DNA from: Sulfurimonas sp.
GTDB taxonomy: Bacteria; Campylobacterota; Campylobacteria; Campylobacterales; Sulfurimonadaceae
NCBI GenBank assembly: GCA_026988315.1
Contig: JALSLJ010000056.1
Span: forward strand, 45,034 to 109,033
Length of the DNA stretch: 64,000 nt
Direction: 5' to 3'
In this document: one piece after another, positions 8,343 through 17,651 of the stretch
Numbering within the stretch: position 1 is the first letter of the stretch
Layout of the letters: each line of letters opens with the position of its first letter
Notes under the pieces: model-generated
Told to the model about the DNA's origin: nothing
The model's input: only the letters and a program-made list of their open reading frames with translations
Database searches by the model: none
Made by a program: the position numbers and the translations under genes

Positions 8343-9337
8343 TATTTGCTTCCTACTAACACACACATATCAACTAAACGAGAACTATACCCCCACTCAT
8401 TGTCATACCATGCCAAAACTTTAACAGTTTTACCATCAACAACACTTGTCATATCTGGAACATATGTTGAACTATATGTAGAACCAATAAAGTCACTTGA
8501 AACACGCTTGTCATGGTCAACTTCTATCAGACCTTTAAATGCACCATTTGATGCTCTCTCAAACGCTGCGTTGATATCTTCAACTGTTACATCTTTTTTA
8601 AGGTTAGCTGTTAAGTCAACTACAGAAACATCTGGAGTAGGCACACGCATAGCATACCCATTAAGTTTTCCCTTAAGGTTTGGCATAACAAGTGCGATAG
8701 CCTTAGCTGCACCTGTTGTTGTTGGTATCATATTTACAGCTGCCGCACGAGCTCTTCTTTGGTCTTTGTTGTGTTTAACATCAAGAACATTTTGATCATT
8801 TGTATATGAGTGGATAGTTGTCATTAAAGCATTTTCAATCCCAAACTCATCATCAAGAACCTTGCAAATCGGTGCGAGACAGTTAGTTGTACAACTTGCA
8901 TTAGAGATAATAGCCTCACCCTTATATTCATCTGTATTGATGTTAAGCACATAAGTAGGAGTATCATCTTTTGCAGGAGCTGACATCACAACTTTTTTAA
9001 CACCATTTTTGATGTAAGATTGAGCTTTCTCAGTTGTTAAAAACACACCTGTACACTCTATAACAACCTCTGCACCAGCTGAACCAAAGTCTAACTCTTC
9101 TGGGTCACGAGTGCTATACATAGTTACTTTTTTTCCATTAATCATAATAGTATTGTCGTCTATAACTTTAGCATCCACACCACGATGAACGCTATCATAT
9201 TTAAAAAGATACTCAAGCATTTTAGGTTTAGCTGTTGTATTAATCGCTACAAGTTCTATGTCATCACGCTCAGTAATAATCTTTGCGACTATCATTCCGA
9301 TTCTTCCTGTTCCATTAATTGCTGCTTTTATCGCCAT
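8342..9337 (-). CDS. gap: glyceraldehyde-3-phosphate dehydrogenase, type I
   Basis: A 331-residue NAD(P)-dependent dehydrogenase of glycolysis and gluconeogenesis. The dinucleotide motif AINGTGRIG lies at residues 6-14, and the catalytic SNASCTTNCLAP motif has Cys149. WYDNEWGYS is at the C-terminus. The ATG follows AAGGAT. It heads the gap-pgi-glucan phosphorylase operon; in an autotroph this set would route triose phosphates up to hexose phosphates and glycogen, which is an inference from context. Confidence 0.96.
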   Translation of the reverse strand: MAIKAAINGTGRIGMIVAKIITERDDIELVAINTTAKPKMLEYLFKYDSVHRGVDAKVIDDNTIMINGKKVTMYSTRDPEELDFGSAGAEVVIECTGVFLTTEKAQSYIKNGVKKVVMSAPAKDDTPTYVLNINTDEYKGEAIISNASCTTNCLAPICKVLDDEFGIENALMTTIHSYTNDQNVLDVKHNKDQRRARAAAVNMIPTTTGAAKAIALVMPNLKGKLNGYAMRVPTPDVSVVDLTANLKKDVTVEDINAAFERASNGAFKGLIEVDHDKRVSSDFIGSTYSSTYVPDMTSVVDGKTVKVLAWYDNEWGYSSRLVDMCVLVGSK

Positions 9338-9363
9338 GTAAATCCTTTTTTATTTCTTATTAT

Positions 9364-9369
9364 ATTATA
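9364..9369 (-). promoter_or_regulatory. probable -10 box of gap-pgi operon
   Basis: The minus strand reads TATAAT, implying a start near 9357, about 20 bases before the gap ATG and leaving room for its AAGGAT ribosome site. No clear -35 was seen. Confidence 0.55.
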
Positions 9370-9479
9370 GTACAATTATAAACATAAAACATTACATAAT
9401 TATTGCTATTTTTCAGTATTTATAGCGTTTTAAAGTGTTAATATATCCATGTTTGTCTAATCATCCTAAAAGGCAAATT

Positions 9480-9599
9480 ATGAGCTTACATCCAAATGCT
9501 GGAAAACTAATCCTAATCAACATCTCTGAGCTAATCTTAGCTTACAATTATTTACTGTTACTCAAGCTGTTTGTGATTACAAAAAAGAGAATAATATAA
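9480..9599 (+). pseudogene. decayed 5' end of a phosphoglucomutase-like gene
   Basis: A 39-codon open frame reads MSLHPNAGKL-ILINISELILAYNYLL. E. coli Pgm starts MAIHNRAGQ...DLINVAQLTAQYY, so the pattern H-x-x-AG-(x)n-LIN-x-x-x-L-x-x-x-Y matches. Shifting one frame at about 9557 gives VTQAVCDY, which resembles the next conserved block before FGTSGHRG. After that nothing recognisable remains. An AAAGG ribosome site survives seven bases before the ATG. The fit to the neighbouring glycogen genes is good, but the match is short and recognised by eye, so chance similarity or a real small protein remains possible. Confidence 0.5.
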
Positions 9600-9689
9600 A
9601 TGGTATTTTATTTCTCAAATAGATTTTCTTTGATATAGTTATTATATCAGTTATCTAAAAAATATCTTGTTTCTTTAACTATTTTTATC

Positions 9690-9726
9690 CAAAAACAAAG
9701 CTTTTAAAAAAAAACCTTTATTTTTG
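9690..9726. terminator. AT-rich stem-loop downstream of glgB
   Basis: An 11-bp imperfect stem (CAAAAACAAAG with CTTTATTTTTG) encloses a 15-base loop of mostly A. It lies 63 bases past the glgB stop. It has few G-C pairs and no proper T-run, so termination activity is uncertain. Confidence 0.3.
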
Positions 9727-9755
9727 AATGTTGGGCATTGCAAGAGGAAGAGATC

Positions 9756-9776
9756 TTATTTTTGACTCAGAACTTA
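9756..9776 (-). repeat. dispersed intergenic repeat, copy A
   Basis: On the minus strand this reads TAAGTTCTGAGTCAAAAA followed by TAA. It lies 12 bases past the glgB stop. It differs by one base from copy B at 36162-36182, and its first 18 bases differ by one base from copy C at 34381-34398. Confidence 0.65.
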
Positions 9777-9788
9777 CCCATGAGATAT

Positions 9789-11717
9789 TTACTTCTCTAC
9801 TGCACGCTTTAAGTAGATTACTCCAAGGGGTGGGAGTGTTAAACATATGGAATAATCTCGCCCGTGCATAGTTTCTTCAACAGCTTTTAAGGGACCAGAA
9901 TTACCAATATTGCACCCCTCATAATACTCTGATTGCGAGTTAAATATCTCTACATATTCACCCTCATATGGAACACCAACTTTATATGATTCTCTAATCT
10001 CATCAGCAAAATTACAAAAAACATAAATATTTTCATCCTCTTTATCACTTTTACGAATAAAACTGATGCAATTATGCTGATAATCACCATCATCAATCCA
10101 CTCAAAGCCCTCTTTTTTCTCATCATAAAGATGAAGTCCACGCTCTTTGCGATAGATAAGGTTTAAGTCACTTAACATCTTTTGGAGTTTTGCATGTAGA
10201 GGATTCTCCAACAGATGCCAATCAAGACTTCTCTCAAAATTCCATTCAGCATATTGAGCAATCTCTCCACCCATAAAAAGGAGTTTTTTACCTGGATGTG
10301 CCATCATATAAGCATACATTGCACGCAGATTTGCAAATTTTTGCTTATTGTCACCTGGCATTTTATTGATGAGTGAGCCTTTCATATGCACAACCTCATC
10401 GTGACTCAGAGGTAACATAAACTGCTCATCAAAAGCGTACCACAAACTAAATGTTAGTTGATGATGATGGTGTTGACGATAAATCGGGTCATAACTCATA
10501 TATTTTAGTGAATCATGCATCCAGCCCATATTCCATTTAAAGCCAAAGCCGAGTCCACCAACACTTGTTGGTCGTGTTACCATAGGCCAAGCAGTTGACT
10601 CCTCTGCAATCATCATAATATCTGAAAACTCACCATAAACACTTGTATTTAACTTGCGTAAAAAATTGACTGCTTCAATATTTTCATTACCACCATATTC
10701 ATTTGGTATCCATTCACCCTCTTCTCTAGCATAGTTTAAGTATAACATTGAAGCCACAGCATCTACACGAATACCATCTATATGATACTTATCTAACCAA
10801 AACATTGCAGAACTAATCAAAAATGATTGAACCTCATTACGACCATAATTAAAAATTATACTTCCCCACTCTGGATGGAAGCCCTGTTTTGGGTCTTCAT
10901 GCTCATACAATGCTGTTCCATCAAAGTTAATCAAACCGTGCATATCTACAGCAAAGTGTGAAGGAACCCAATCCATAATCACACCAATACCGTTTTGATG
11001 TAGCTTATCTATGAGAAACATCAAATCTTGCGGTTCTCCAAAACGAGCAGTAACAGCAAAATAACTCACTACCTGATAACCCCATGAACCATAAAAAGGG
11101 TACTCAGTTAAGGGCAAAAACTCAACATGAGTATAATTCATCTGTTTCAAATAAACAACAAGTTCATCAGCCATCTCAAGATAAGTAAGAAAACGGTTAT
11201 CCTCTTCAACTTTTCGCTTCCATGAGCCAAAATGCATCTCATAAACACTTACGGGGGCATCATGTGCATTTGCCTTGTGACGCTCTTGCATCCAGTTTTT
11301 ATCTTGCCAATCATACCCTTCTAAACTCCAGATACGAGAAGCTGACTTTGATGGCTTCTCACTAAAAAAAGCAAATGGGTCACTCTTGTCATGCACAATG
11401 TTATGAAACTGAGAGACTATATGATATTTATAGGTTATTCCATGTGCAACACCTACAATAAAACCTTCCCAAACACCTGAGTCATCTTCTCTTAATTTCA
11501 ATGGGTGTGAAAGGGTGTTATAATCATTAAAATCACCACGAACACTCACACTCTTTGCATTTGGTGCCCAAACAGCAAAATAAACACCTTCTTTACCTTT
11601 ATGAGTCATCATATGGGAACCAAACTTTTCATAAAGTTTTGTGTGATTACCTTGTTTAAATAGATAAATATCAAGTTCACTTAAATGTGAAACATCATAG
11701 CTTATAGAGTGTGTCAT
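9789..11717 (-). CDS. glgB: 1,4-alpha-glucan branching enzyme
   Basis: A 642-residue GH13 enzyme that creates alpha-1,6 branches in glycogen. An N-terminal CBM48 domain (about 35-130: GVYFAVWAPNAKSVSVRGDFNDY) precedes the catalytic barrel. GIRVDAVASMLYL carries the nucleophile Asp, MMIAEESTAWP the acid/base Glu, and LPLSHDEVVH the transition-state His-Asp. The start ATG has AGGAGCT upstream. It is the last gene of the glycogen operon, nine bases after glgA. Confidence 0.96.
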   Translation of the reverse strand: MTHSISYDVSHLSELDIYLFKQGNHTKLYEKFGSHMMTHKGKEGVYFAVWAPNAKSVSVRGDFNDYNTLSHPLKLREDDSGVWEGFIVGVAHGITYKYHIVSQFHNIVHDKSDPFAFFSEKPSKSASRIWSLEGYDWQDKNWMQERHKANAHDAPVSVYEMHFGSWKRKVEEDNRFLTYLEMADELVVYLKQMNYTHVEFLPLTEYPFYGSWGYQVVSYFAVTARFGEPQDLMFLIDKLHQNGIGVIMDWVPSHFAVDMHGLINFDGTALYEHEDPKQGFHPEWGSIIFNYGRNEVQSFLISSAMFWLDKYHIDGIRVDAVASMLYLNYAREEGEWIPNEYGGNENIEAVNFLRKLNTSVYGEFSDIMMIAEESTAWPMVTRPTSVGGLGFGFKWNMGWMHDSLKYMSYDPIYRQHHHHQLTFSLWYAFDEQFMLPLSHDEVVHMKGSLINKMPGDNKQKFANLRAMYAYMMAHPGKKLLFMGGEIAQYAEWNFERSLDWHLLENPLHAKLQKMLSDLNLIYRKERGLHLYDEKKEGFEWIDDGDYQHNCISFIRKSDKEDENIYVFCNFADEIRESYKVGVPYEGEYVEIFNSQSEYYEGCNIGNSGPLKAVEETMHGRDYSICLTLPPLGVIYLKRAVEK

Positions 11718-11725
11718 TGTAGCTC

Positions 11726-13213
11726 CTATTGGTGGCGATTACTTAATCGTCCACCGATTATATGGCGGTAAAGGTCTTCATAACCTTTTGCCGCAACTTC
11801 CCAGTTAAAACGCTCTTTCATCGCATTTAAACGCAACTGATCAAAACCATCTCTATCGTTGTACCATGTATCTACTGCCCACTGAACAGTTCCGCTAAGT
11901 GCTTCAGGAGTTGCATCATAAAACTTAAAACCATTGCCACTTTTATTCTCGCTATTGTAATTAACGATGGTATCATCGAGACCACCTGTTGCACGCACTA
12001 TTGGCAGAGTTCCATAACGGAGGCTATATATCTGGTTTAATCCACACGGTTCAAACAATGATGGCATCAAGAAAAGATCACTCCCCGCTTCTATCTGATG
12101 CGCAAGGTCATTTTTATAACCCATATAACAAGCAAATTTTTCAGGATATTTTGAAGCTACATCACTAAAAAAATGCTCCGCCCATTTCTCACCTGCACCC
12201 AGTAAAACTATCTGAACATCCATCTCCATCAGATTCCAAATCGCTGCTGAGAGAAGTGTAATCCCTTTTTGTTCTGCAAGACGACCAACAAGTCCGATGA
12301 GGGGGATATCAGTACGCTGAGGCAGATGAAATCTTTTTTGAAGTTCTGCTTTACAAATTGCTTTACCAGAGAGATCATCTATATCAAAAGTTGCTGGGAT
12401 AAGCTTATCAATAGCAGGACTCCACTCATCATAATCAACCCCATTTAAAATTCCAAAAAGTTTATGAGCATTTTTGTCTATTAATCCATCAAGTCCCCAG
12501 CCAAACTCTGGTGTACGAATCTCCTGAGCATATTTTTTACTTACTGCATTGATAGCATCCGCGTGAACTATCCCACCTTTAAGGAGATTGATACCGTCAT
12601 ACTCTTCAAGTTCATCTGCATTAAAATGCTCCCATCCAATACCTAAAACATCCATAGCACCACTATAGAACTTACCTTGATGTTGCAAGTTATGAATCGT
12701 CAACAATGAGCCTGTATTTTCAAAATTGGGATCAAAAGCGTATGTTGTATTTAGTAAGATTGGGATAGAAGCGGTATGCCAATCATTTGCATGGATAACA
12801 TCAGGTTTGAAGTGCAACTTTTTTGCAAGTTGCATCACAGCTTTTGAAAAAAAGATAAATCTATTGTCGTTGTCGCCATACCCCTTTCCATCTTCATCAT
12901 ACAAACCAGCTCTACCAAAAAAGCCCTCATGGTCAATGAAGTAAACTGGAACATCACTATCAGGGAGAACACCCTCGTAAACACCAGCCCACGCTTCACC
13001 CATACTACCCATAGGAACACCCAGCGAACCCTCTAGTGGCTTCAGTCCATACTTCTCTTTATCAACAATATAATAACGAGGCATAACCACACGCACATCA
13101 TGACCTAAAGCAGACAATGCCTTAGGTAGAGCGCCTGCAACATCTGCCAATCCACCACTTTTTGCAAAGGGAACAACTTCTGACGCCGCTATTAATATAT
13201 TTAATTTATTCAT
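11726..13213 (-). CDS. glgA: glycogen synthase, first GlgA
   Basis: A 495-residue GT5 glucosyltransferase that extends alpha-1,4-glucan from a nucleotide-glucose donor. The N-terminal KSGGLADVAGALPKAL motif binds the donor diphosphate. The C-terminal half has GLVGRLAEQKG and the EX7E motif within SLFEPCGLNQIYSLRYG. Its ATG overlaps the stop of the second glgA-like gene by four bases (ATGA). It resembles canonical bacterial GlgA more closely than its neighbour does. Confidence 0.94.
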   Translation of the reverse strand: MNKLNILIAASEVVPFAKSGGLADVAGALPKALSALGHDVRVVMPRYYIVDKEKYGLKPLEGSLGVPMGSMGEAWAGVYEGVLPDSDVPVYFIDHEGFFGRAGLYDEDGKGYGDNDNRFIFFSKAVMQLAKKLHFKPDVIHANDWHTASIPILLNTTYAFDPNFENTGSLLTIHNLQHQGKFYSGAMDVLGIGWEHFNADELEEYDGINLLKGGIVHADAINAVSKKYAQEIRTPEFGWGLDGLIDKNAHKLFGILNGVDYDEWSPAIDKLIPATFDIDDLSGKAICKAELQKRFHLPQRTDIPLIGLVGRLAEQKGITLLSAAIWNLMEMDVQIVLLGAGEKWAEHFFSDVASKYPEKFACYMGYKNDLAHQIEAGSDLFLMPSLFEPCGLNQIYSLRYGTLPIVRATGGLDDTIVNYNSENKSGNGFKFYDATPEALSGTVQWAVDTWYNDRDGFDQLRLNAMKERFNWEVAAKGYEDLYRHIIGGRLSNRHQ

Positions 13214-14610
13214 ATTTTCTCTCTTATTTTATTATATAATTTAACATACTTTTTAGCACTTTTATCCCAAGAAAAATCGCATCTCATGTTATGTTGAGCA
13301 ATTTTTTTATATCGACTACTATTTTCATAAAGCTTGAGAGCTTGTACAATAGCTTTTTTAAATGAGCTCTTGCTTTGATGTAAGAAAACTATCCCCCTCT
13401 TTTTATCAACAGTATCTTTCAAACCACCTACACCATGAACAATAGGCACACTCCCATATCGCATAGCGATAAGCTGGTTTAACCCGCATGGTTCATACAC
13501 TGATGGCATAAGTAAGAAGTCTGATGCTGCATACATCCTATGAGATTTTGACTCATCATAACCAAAGTCTAAATGGATATTATTATGAACATCTGCAATC
13601 TCTTTAAGCGTATGATGATACCTCGCCTCACCCTCTCCTAAAATTGCTATATTACATTGGAGTGAAGCTATTTCAGGTAAACTCTCAATCAGTAAATCAA
13701 GCCCTTTTTGCCATGTAAAACGACCTATAAAGATAAAAAGAGGTTTTTTACTCTCTTTGAACCCAATCTCCTTCAGATAGGCTTTTTTGTTAAGTTTTTT
13801 CCCTCTGACACTATCATATGGCTTTACTAAAGCCTTATCATCCGATGGAGAAAAATGCTTTGAATCTATGCCATTAACGATTCCATTAAGCTTGTTACTA
13901 TGATAACTTAAAAAACCTTCTAAACCACATCCAAACTCTGGGGTCAATATCTCTTTGGCATATGTTTGGCTTACTGTTGTCACTATGTCTGCATAAGCGA
14001 TACCCGCTTTCATAAAGTTCACTTTGCCATAAAATTCTAAGCCGTTTACATTAAAATACTCTTTGCTTATCCCTATACTTTCTAACACTTCTTTGTCAAA
14101 AACACCCTGATATGCTAGGTTGTGAATTGTAAAAAGTGATTTTGTTTGAATGGTTTTATCTTCTTTAATTAGTAAGGAGACTAAGGCACTTTGCCAATCA
14201 TTTAGATGTACAATTTCATATTTTTTATATGTAAGTAATTCCCTTACAGCATGGTTAAAAATTCCAAATCGAAGAGCATTATCATTGTAGCCCCTCTCTG
14301 GTAATCCATAAAGAAATTCTCTATCACAAAGTAAAGAGTTATAGATAAAAAGATAGTCTAAACCCCCAGATTCACATCCATATAATTCAATCTTATAGTT
14401 TACTCCATCGAGGCTCACATTAAGAGCTACATCCATCGTTGTAATATTATATTTCTCTCTATCAACAAAGCTATACAATGGCATAACAACATTTACCTCA
14501 TACTCACCACTTAATGCTCTTGGTAAAGAGTGCGCTACATCAGCCAAACCACCACTTTTTGCAAAAGGAAAAACTTCACTTGCTACAAAAAGGAGAGTTG
14601 CTTTAGACAT
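13210..14610 (-). CDS. second glycogen/starch synthase family protein
   Basis: A 466-residue GT5 protein, paralogous to the adjacent glgA. It keeps KSGGLADVAHSLPRAL, the linker motif FIGRFTWQKGLDLL and SVYEPCGLNQLIAMRYG, so it looks catalytically competent. It is shorter and more diverged than the other copy, and richer in Lys and Ser. One copy may initiate or make short glucans and the other elongate, but nothing in the sequence proves this. It overlaps galT by eight bases. Confidence 0.88.
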   Translation of the reverse strand: MSKATLLFVASEVFPFAKSGGLADVAHSLPRALSGEYEVNVVMPLYSFVDREKYNITTMDVALNVSLDGVNYKIELYGCESGGLDYLFIYNSLLCDREFLYGLPERGYNDNALRFGIFNHAVRELLTYKKYEIVHLNDWQSALVSLLIKEDKTIQTKSLFTIHNLAYQGVFDKEVLESIGISKEYFNVNGLEFYGKVNFMKAGIAYADIVTTVSQTYAKEILTPEFGCGLEGFLSYHSNKLNGIVNGIDSKHFSPSDDKALVKPYDSVRGKKLNKKAYLKEIGFKESKKPLFIFIGRFTWQKGLDLLIESLPEIASLQCNIAILGEGEARYHHTLKEIADVHNNIHLDFGYDESKSHRMYAASDFLLMPSVYEPCGLNQLIAMRYGSVPIVHGVGGLKDTVDKKRGIVFLHQSKSSFKKAIVQALKLYENSSRYKKIAQHNMRCDFSWDKSAKKYVKLYNKIREKI

Positions 14611-15604
14611 CGCTACTTTCTCTTAAAAGTTTTGCTGCTAACTCAGGTGTCACAGGATTTATAATCACTCCTGTACTCACTTCAAAGCCACCATATCTAT
14701 AGATACGGGGCATTATTCTTATAGAAAATCGATAAGAATAATCAATATTTCCCTCATGTAAAGGGCTACTTGATATGCTTAGATTAAAATCGAAATAATC
14801 GAGTTGATGCTTGAGTTTTTGAAGCACTAAAAGTAAAAGTGGTGCTAAATCAGCTATACTCTTATCACTCAGTGTATCAACCTGCCCTAATGCTTTTACT
14901 GAACTGATAATCACCTCAAAAGGATACGCACTTGCATAAGGGCAATAAGCAGTAAAGTCACCACTATTTGCAACGATACGGCTCCCATCTTCTATCTCAC
15001 TCAGCAGTATAGATTCCATTATTGAGTTGCCAGTTTCTTGGTGATACTCATAACTACGGTAAAAATACTCTCTGTCTTTTTTTGGAACAAGAGGAAGCCC
15101 AATTAACTGAGTATGAGAGTGTTTTTGAGTTGCTCCAGCTTGAAGCCCCTCATTTTTAAAAAGTGTTATATGTGCTATGCGGTGGTCATTTCTCAAATCC
15201 GCCACTCTTTGACGAAGTGTTTTGAGCCAATTTATTGCATTTATTTCACTCCACTGTGTCATAGATGTGAAATGTTCTGGAGTATCGATAATAACCTCAT
15301 GTGCTCCAAAACCATCCCAATGCTCAAACACACCTGAACTATGAGTGTGGGGTGCTTCTATCTGAACAGCTTTATAAAGATTTGCCACAACTCTTGTCTG
15401 CCATCCCTCTTCATTTGCAAAACTATTCTCATCACGCAGAGCAAATATTTCAGGTGGCGTCATTGACTCATTGCCCTCACAAAAAGGGCAATTTTTATCT
15501 ATTGTTTCATCTTTTTTTTCAACCATACTATCAGGTCTATGCAAACGCTCAGGAGCAATTATCACATGAGTATCATGCAGTCTATCATAGCGGATATCAG
15601 ACAT
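14603..15604 (-). CDS. galT: galactose-1-phosphate uridylyltransferase family protein
   Basis: A 333-residue HIT-superfamily nucleotidyltransferase. Zinc ligands are suggested by CPFCEGNESMTPPE near residue 40. The catalytic histidine motif is HSHTQLIGLPLVP rather than the usual HPHPQ. The family swaps UMP between UDP-glucose and hexose-1-phosphate. With no galK or galE nearby and glycogen genes on both sides, the substrate may be glucose-1-P and a nucleotide rather than galactose; this is inference. A GTG at 15607 and an ATG at 15604 are adjacent; the ATG is preferred. It overlaps the GH57 gene by eight bases. Confidence 0.8.
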   Translation of the reverse strand: MSDIRYDRLHDTHVIIAPERLHRPDSMVEKKDETIDKNCPFCEGNESMTPPEIFALRDENSFANEEGWQTRVVANLYKAVQIEAPHTHSSGVFEHWDGFGAHEVIIDTPEHFTSMTQWSEINAINWLKTLRQRVADLRNDHRIAHITLFKNEGLQAGATQKHSHTQLIGLPLVPKKDREYFYRSYEYHQETGNSIMESILLSEIEDGSRIVANSGDFTAYCPYASAYPFEVIISSVKALGQVDTLSDKSIADLAPLLLLVLQKLKHQLDYFDFNLSISSSPLHEGNIDYSYRFSIRIMPRIYRYGGFEVSTGVIINPVTPELAAKLLRESSDV

Positions 15605-17642
15605 CACTCACATCCAATGAGCCTTTGAGTACAAGCTCTTTTGTAAATGGCAGGCTCATAGCAAAACTAACACCCTGAACACTCAAGTCAAACCCCTCTT
15701 CACTTTGTGAGAGTGTTTTAAGAGAAAAGTAGTATATATCGCATATTTCATTGAGCTCTATAGTGATTTTTTGCTTTAAATATTTGTCAACAATTTCAAG
15801 TTTTTTTGTCTCTTTACACATACCATCTTCAAGCAAATTTTCGCCATTGATTGTAATCATCTCATAGTCTGCAAAATGAAAATTATGCTCTAATATATAG
15901 TTAAATCTTCTATCTGTTTGTGTAGATAGATCTATCTCAAAATCAAAGCCACGACTTTTTGGTGTATATACTTTTTTAAGAGTTGTATCTATTTTTTGCG
16001 GGAGATAAACCCCTCCATTGCGAGAAAATATCATTTTCTTTTTAGTATAACTTACTTCACAAGCTTGGTTTGCAAAGTCTCCATATTCTTTAAAGTTTGC
16101 ATAGCGAAAATTATCACCATTAAAGTTTACATCACTTATGTGGTCTATAAAGGAGTTTTTCAGATGCCAATCATAAATAATCGAGTTTTTCAATGCATCA
16201 TCAACATCTATTGCACTACTATGAATAGTATCTATCCCATCTACAGGGGCAGAGCTCTCCGCTTGAACTTGATTCCCCTCTAAAATACCCTGATGATATG
16301 CCTCTTTACGGCGAGTTAAGGTGTTTTGCCAGTTAAAGCACTCTTTTCTACTGTCAAACTCAACTAACTGTCCACCATTTGCAGAATCAAAACGGAAGAT
16401 ATATTTAGGTGTGACAACCTTCACTTTATCATATCCATCAAGCTCATTTTGATCACTCTCAATCAAAAGCTTTTTACCATATCGTATATCTTCAGCTTCT
16501 ATAATATAACGATACGCATTGTCTCTTAAATTTGGCAGATAAAGACCACCAAATACACCATGCCAAAGAGCGTCATTTGTTTGTGCTTTATATAATGCTT
16601 TATCAAAGTCAGCTTTATTTACATCTTTACGAGCTTTTGATAACTCTAAAGTACGCTTATGGATGCGGTTACTTTCAGTGTATTTTACAAAGAAGTTTTT
16701 CCAGATACCACCTTTTAAAAACTTCACACCCTCTGCATCATAACGCTCATTACCCATCTCTTTTTTAAAAGCTTCAAGTTTAAGAGCATCATCTGCACGC
16801 AAACTCCACTCACCCATCTCATAGTAAGAAACATTTGGCAAATAAGCAATTCCACGAGTGCGGTTTTGCTCATAATACTCACCATAGTGCTTCGTCTCTA
16901 TAGACTCATCTGCGATCACAGCTTGAATAAATTTTTCTAACCAGCCCTTCTCGTAAACCCATTCATGAGTTCCAGGCCACATGCCAAACTTCTCTGCATC
17001 ATCAAAAATGATAGCAGCTGAATCTTCCTCGCGGTTAAATGATTTTATAACTTTTATTGCACTCTCAACACTTAAAAAAGGGATAGCATAACGAAGTTTT
17101 TTACTGATGGGGAAAAGCCCTATCTCTTTGCCACCCTCTTCACTCATATAGTAGCCGTCTAAAATATCTTCATCAAAACCAGCACACTGAAAATGGTAAT
17201 CATCCATCACTGTGTATTTTATTCCTGCTGTATTCATATCAGGTATAAGAGCTGATTCCCAAACTCTCTCAGTAAGCCATAAGCCTTTAGGAGTTTGTTT
17301 AAATTGTGATTTTATTGAATCATTGAGCATCTCTATTTGAGTAACTCGGTCATCTGAAGGTATAACGCTTAAGATAGGTTCATAATAACCAGCAGAAAAA
17401 AATTCTATGCTTCCTTTATCAGCTAAATCCATTATCTTTTTATAAAGATTTGGGTGAAACTTTTCTATCTGCTCCATCAACCATCCGCTACAGTGAACAG
17501 AAAAACGAAACTCAGGGTATCTACTCACTACATCAAAAAATGGACCATAGCAGGTTTCAACTCCATGCTCAATCACCCATTTAAAATTATCTACAGGTTG
17601 GTGCATATGGATGCCAAACAACAGCGTAGTTTTTTTACTCAT
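15597..17642 (-). CDS. GH57 family 4-alpha-glucanotransferase or alpha-amylase
   Basis: A 681-residue protein that begins LLFGIHMHQPVDNF, as in Thermococcus 4-alpha-glucanotransferase. The proposed nucleophile is Glu125 in GLWLTERVWES and the acid/base is Asp214 in IIFDDAEKFGMWPGTHEWVY, matching the spacing in that enzyme. The C-terminal half (from about 400) fits the beta-sandwich domains DUF1925/DUF1926 of this subfamily. It would rearrange or trim alpha-1,4-glucans. No signal peptide is seen, so it is cytoplasmic. AGGAGAT precedes the ATG. Confidence 0.87.
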   Translation of the reverse strand: MSKKTTLLFGIHMHQPVDNFKWVIEHGVETCYGPFFDVVSRYPEFRFSVHCSGWLMEQIEKFHPNLYKKIMDLADKGSIEFFSAGYYEPILSVIPSDDRVTQIEMLNDSIKSQFKQTPKGLWLTERVWESALIPDMNTAGIKYTVMDDYHFQCAGFDEDILDGYYMSEEGGKEIGLFPISKKLRYAIPFLSVESAIKVIKSFNREEDSAAIIFDDAEKFGMWPGTHEWVYEKGWLEKFIQAVIADESIETKHYGEYYEQNRTRGIAYLPNVSYYEMGEWSLRADDALKLEAFKKEMGNERYDAEGVKFLKGGIWKNFFVKYTESNRIHKRTLELSKARKDVNKADFDKALYKAQTNDALWHGVFGGLYLPNLRDNAYRYIIEAEDIRYGKKLLIESDQNELDGYDKVKVVTPKYIFRFDSANGGQLVEFDSRKECFNWQNTLTRRKEAYHQGILEGNQVQAESSAPVDGIDTIHSSAIDVDDALKNSIIYDWHLKNSFIDHISDVNFNGDNFRYANFKEYGDFANQACEVSYTKKKMIFSRNGGVYLPQKIDTTLKKVYTPKSRGFDFEIDLSTQTDRRFNYILEHNFHFADYEMITINGENLLEDGMCKETKKLEIVDKYLKQKITIELNEICDIYYFSLKTLSQSEEGFDLSVQGVSFAMSLPFTKELVLKGSLDVSDV

Positions 17643-17651
17643 TCCTATCTC

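Larger units (their letters stand above)
9338..9788. other. gene-free interval between gap and glgB
   Basis: This 451-base stretch holds the gap promoter at the left, a degraded phosphoglucomutase-like start (9480-9599), an AT-rich hairpin (9690-9726) and one copy of a short dispersed repeat (9756-9776). No intact gene was found on either strand. It is the only gene-free gap over 300 bases in the window. Confidence 0.8.

Noticed and set aside
8346..8795. Plus-strand open frame of 149 codons
   Set aside because: It is exactly antisense to the conserved C-terminal half of gap, has no ribosome site, and its product has no recognisable domain.
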